In this document: positions 62,695 through 64,000 of the stretch, piece by piece
How positions within the stretch are numbered: the stretch's first letter is position 1
How the letters are laid out: every line of letters begins with the position of its first letter
DNA from: Arthrobacter sp. MMS18-M83
Lineage (GTDB): Bacteria > Actinomycetota > Actinomycetes > Actinomycetales > Micrococcaceae
Length of the DNA stretch: 64,000 bases
Assembly (NCBI RefSeq): GCF_026683955.1
Contig: NZ_CP113343.1
Coordinates: 1,798,001 to 1,862,000, forward strand
Direction of reading: 5' to 3'
Program-made: the position numbers and the translations under genes
The notes under the pieces: model-generated
What the model saw: the letters and a program-made list of their open reading frames with translations, nothing else
The model's database searches: none
Told to the model about the DNA's origin: nothing

Positions 62695-63723
62695 ATGACC
62701 ACCCAGCCAAACCCAAGGCGTACGTCCACATATCCGATTCTGGAAACAGCCCGCCAGCAAGTCCTCGCGAACGGCGAAGGCCTCAACGAATCCCAACTGC
62801 TCGAGATCTTGGAACTCCCGGACGAAGCCATCCCGGAGGCCCTGCAACTCGCCCATGAAGTCCGCCTGGAGCACTGCGGCGAGGACGTGGAAGTGGAGGG
62901 AATCATCTCCATCAAGACCGGAGGCTGCCCGGAAGACTGCCACTTCTGCAGCCAATCGGGCCTCTTTGACAGCCCGGTCCGCGGCGTCTGGCTCGACATC
63001 CCCGAGCTCGTCAAAGCCGCCAAGGAAACCGCCGCCACCGGGGCCACGGAATTCTGCATCGTCGCGGCCGTCCGTGGCCCCGACATCAAACTCATGAACC
63101 AGATCAAGTTCGCGATCGACCGCATCAACCAAGAAGTGGACATCAACATCGCGTGTTCGTTGGGCATGCTCACCCAGCGACAGGTGGACCAGCTCGCCGA
63201 ATGGGGCGTCCACCGCTACAACCACAACCTGGAAACCGCGCGCAGCTACTTCCCCGAGGTCGTCACCACGCACAGCTATGAGGAGCGACTCGAAACCTGC
63301 AACATGGTCAAAGCCGCCGGCATGGAACTCTGTTGCGGGGCCTTGATCGGCATGGGCGAAACCACCGCGCAGCGGGCCGAACTCGCAAGCCAACTCGCAG
63401 CCCTCGAACCCCACGAAGTCCCCCTCAACTTCCTCAATCCGCGCCCCGGAACGCCGCTCGAAAACCAAGGAATCATGGATGGCAAGGACGCCCTCCGTGC
63501 GATCGCGGCGTTCCGCCTCGCCATGCCGCGGACCGTCCTGCGCTACGCCGGCGGCCGGGAACTGACCCTGGGCGATCTCGGCACGCGCGAAGGACTCATG
63601 GGCGGCATCAACGCCGTGATCGTCGGCAACTACCTCACCACGCTCGGCCGTCCAGCCGACGCGGACCTCAACCTCCTCGTGGAGCTGAACATGCCCATCA
63701 AGGAACTCCAGAAGTCGCTGTGA
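62695..63723 (+). CDS. bioB: Biotin synthase
   Basis: The 342-residue radical-SAM enzyme inserts sulfur into dethiobiotin. The 4Fe-4S motif is C78, C82, C85 ([12 protein letters not shown]). The family stretches [28 protein letters not shown] and [13 protein letters not shown] are all present. GAGGAG precedes the ATG. It is followed at once by bsaP, with its stop overlapping that GTG start. Confidence 0.97.
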   Translation: MTTQPNPRRTSTYPILETARQQVLANGEGLNESQLLEILELPDEAIPEALQLAHEVRLEHCGEDVEVEGIISIKTGGCPEDCHFCSQSGLFDSPVRGVWLDIPELVKAAKETAATGATEFCIVAAVRGPDIKLMNQIKFAIDRINQEVDINIACSLGMLTQRQVDQLAEWGVHRYNHNLETARSYFPEVVTTHSYEERLETCNMVKAAGMELCCGALIGMGETTAQRAELASQLAALEPHEVPLNFLNPRPGTPLENQGIMDGKDALRAIAAFRLAMPRTVLRYAGGRELTLGDLGTREGLMGGINAVIVGNYLTTLGRPADADLNLLVELNMPIKELQKSL

Positions 63724-64000
63724 ACACCATCGCCACCGGCACAGATACGGCCACAAACATGGCCGCAGATGCAGTCAGCTTCTGCGGTCTCTGCGGCGAG
63801 CCCGCCGCGCAAGGCCGGCCCGCCGCGCAAGGCGAGCCCGCCCCGCAAGGTGAGCGCCCGACGTCGGACGCTCACCAAAGCTGCCAGCAGCGCCTCGCGA
63901 TGGAGCCCCCTCGCTATTGCGCCACGTGCCGGCGTCGCATGAAGGTTCAGGTCACGCCGCTGGGCTGGACCGCTGAATGCTCGCGCCACGGACGGCTGAC
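63720..64000 (+). CDS. bsaP: Biotin synthase auxiliary protein BsaP (partial)
   Basis: At least 93 residues from the GTG at 63720 run to the window end. The protein has FCGLCGE near residue 22, a Cys-containing [20 protein letters not shown] segment and [16 protein letters not shown], the pattern of the small iron-sulfur protein that actinobacterial BioB needs. The start overlaps the bioB stop as GTGA. A triple 18-base repeat (63795-63848) inserts GEPAAQ-type units between the two Cys clusters, making this copy longer than usual. Confidence 0.85.
   Translation, partial: MNTIATGTDTATNMAADAVSFCGLCGEPAAQGRPAAQGEPAPQGERPTSDAHQSCQQRLAMEPPRYCATCRRRMKVQVTPLGWTAECSRHGRL
63795..63848. repeat. Triplicated 18-base in-frame repeat in bsaP
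   Basis: Units of GGCGAGCCCGCCGCGCAA lie at 63795-63812, 63813-63830 and 63831-63848 with one to three differences. They encode an insert between the Cys motifs. Confidence 0.85.

Noticed and set aside
62416..63756. 446-codon minus-strand frame opposite bioB
   Set aside because: bioB on the plus strand is certain, and the antisense frame has no recognisable domain.
1..64000. tRNA, rRNA or prophage structural genes
   Set aside because: I looked for cloverleaf-like segments, rRNA cores and phage head/tail proteins and saw none.

Overview
The window is high-G+C DNA that reads like a soil actinobacterium of the Micrococcaceae, close to Arthrobacter, Paenarthrobacter or Pseudarthrobacter. The reasons are dense, strongly GC-biased coding, a mycothiol-dependent DinB-type protein, a bioB gene followed by the actinobacterial biotin synthase auxiliary gene, DUF222/HNH proteins, several apparently leaderless genes, and sugar and polyol catabolic operons. 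This genus-level call is inference. I see no rRNA, tRNA, CRISPR array or prophage.

Layout. (1) 1-2576: right part of an IS21-family element (istA, partial istB) with four iterated end repeats and a hairpin over the istA ribosome site. (2) 2577-10685: a more A/T-rich accessory island. It holds an SdpB-like gene abutting the IS end, a two-TM small protein, a DUF262-HEPN gene pair, a PLD-helicase-DUF3427 protein and a divergent CoiA-like nuclease. It ends in an aldo/keto reductase that has lost its front half. (3) 10696-20099: a hydroxyacid dehydrogenase, two paralogous secreted glycosidase-like proteins, YceI, DUF2254, an APC permease, a coupled DUF1326-DUF2182 pair and an MFS exporter. (4) 20416-29269: a seven-gene minus-strand oligosaccharide operon: ROK regulator, two ABC permeases, binding lipoprotein, GH15, GH31 and aldo/keto reductase. 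(5) 29547-47044: mixed chromosomal genes, including TetR-MFS, DUF222/HNH, an ArsR-SRPBCC fusion on a leaderless promoter, a winged-helix/X25 fusion, a purine deaminase, an S53 peptidase, Tex, a CBS protein, a nucleobase deaminase, and a GntR-DUF1648/5808 operon whose membrane gene is broken. (6) 47132-50872: TM0106-type RecB-like nuclease/helicase. (7) 50911-59224: a minus-strand cluster that looks like tetrulose/tetritol catabolism (DAK-type kinase, triose-phosphate-isomerase homologue, RpiB-type isomerase, SDR, 3-hydroxyacyl-CoA-dehydrogenase-like enzyme, TIM-barrel isomerase, MFS carrier, 30-residue membrane peptide). Its GntR regulator shares a palindrome with the operon promoter. (8) 59515-64000: OYE-type ene-reductase, a pair of exported proteins of unknown function, bioB and bsaP (cut by the window end).

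How the genes work together. In region 4 the ABC importer and lipoprotein would bring in a glucan or xyloglucan-type oligosaccharide, GH15 and GH31 would hydrolyse it inside the cell, and the ROK protein would repress the operon. In region 7 a tetritol or tetrulose would be oxidised (SDR), phosphorylated (DAK), and isomerised by the TIM homologue and then the RpiB homologue to erythrose 4-phosphate. The accessory island collects genes typical of defence islands; the DUF262-HEPN pair and the helicase/nuclease pair are the best candidates for an undescribed system.
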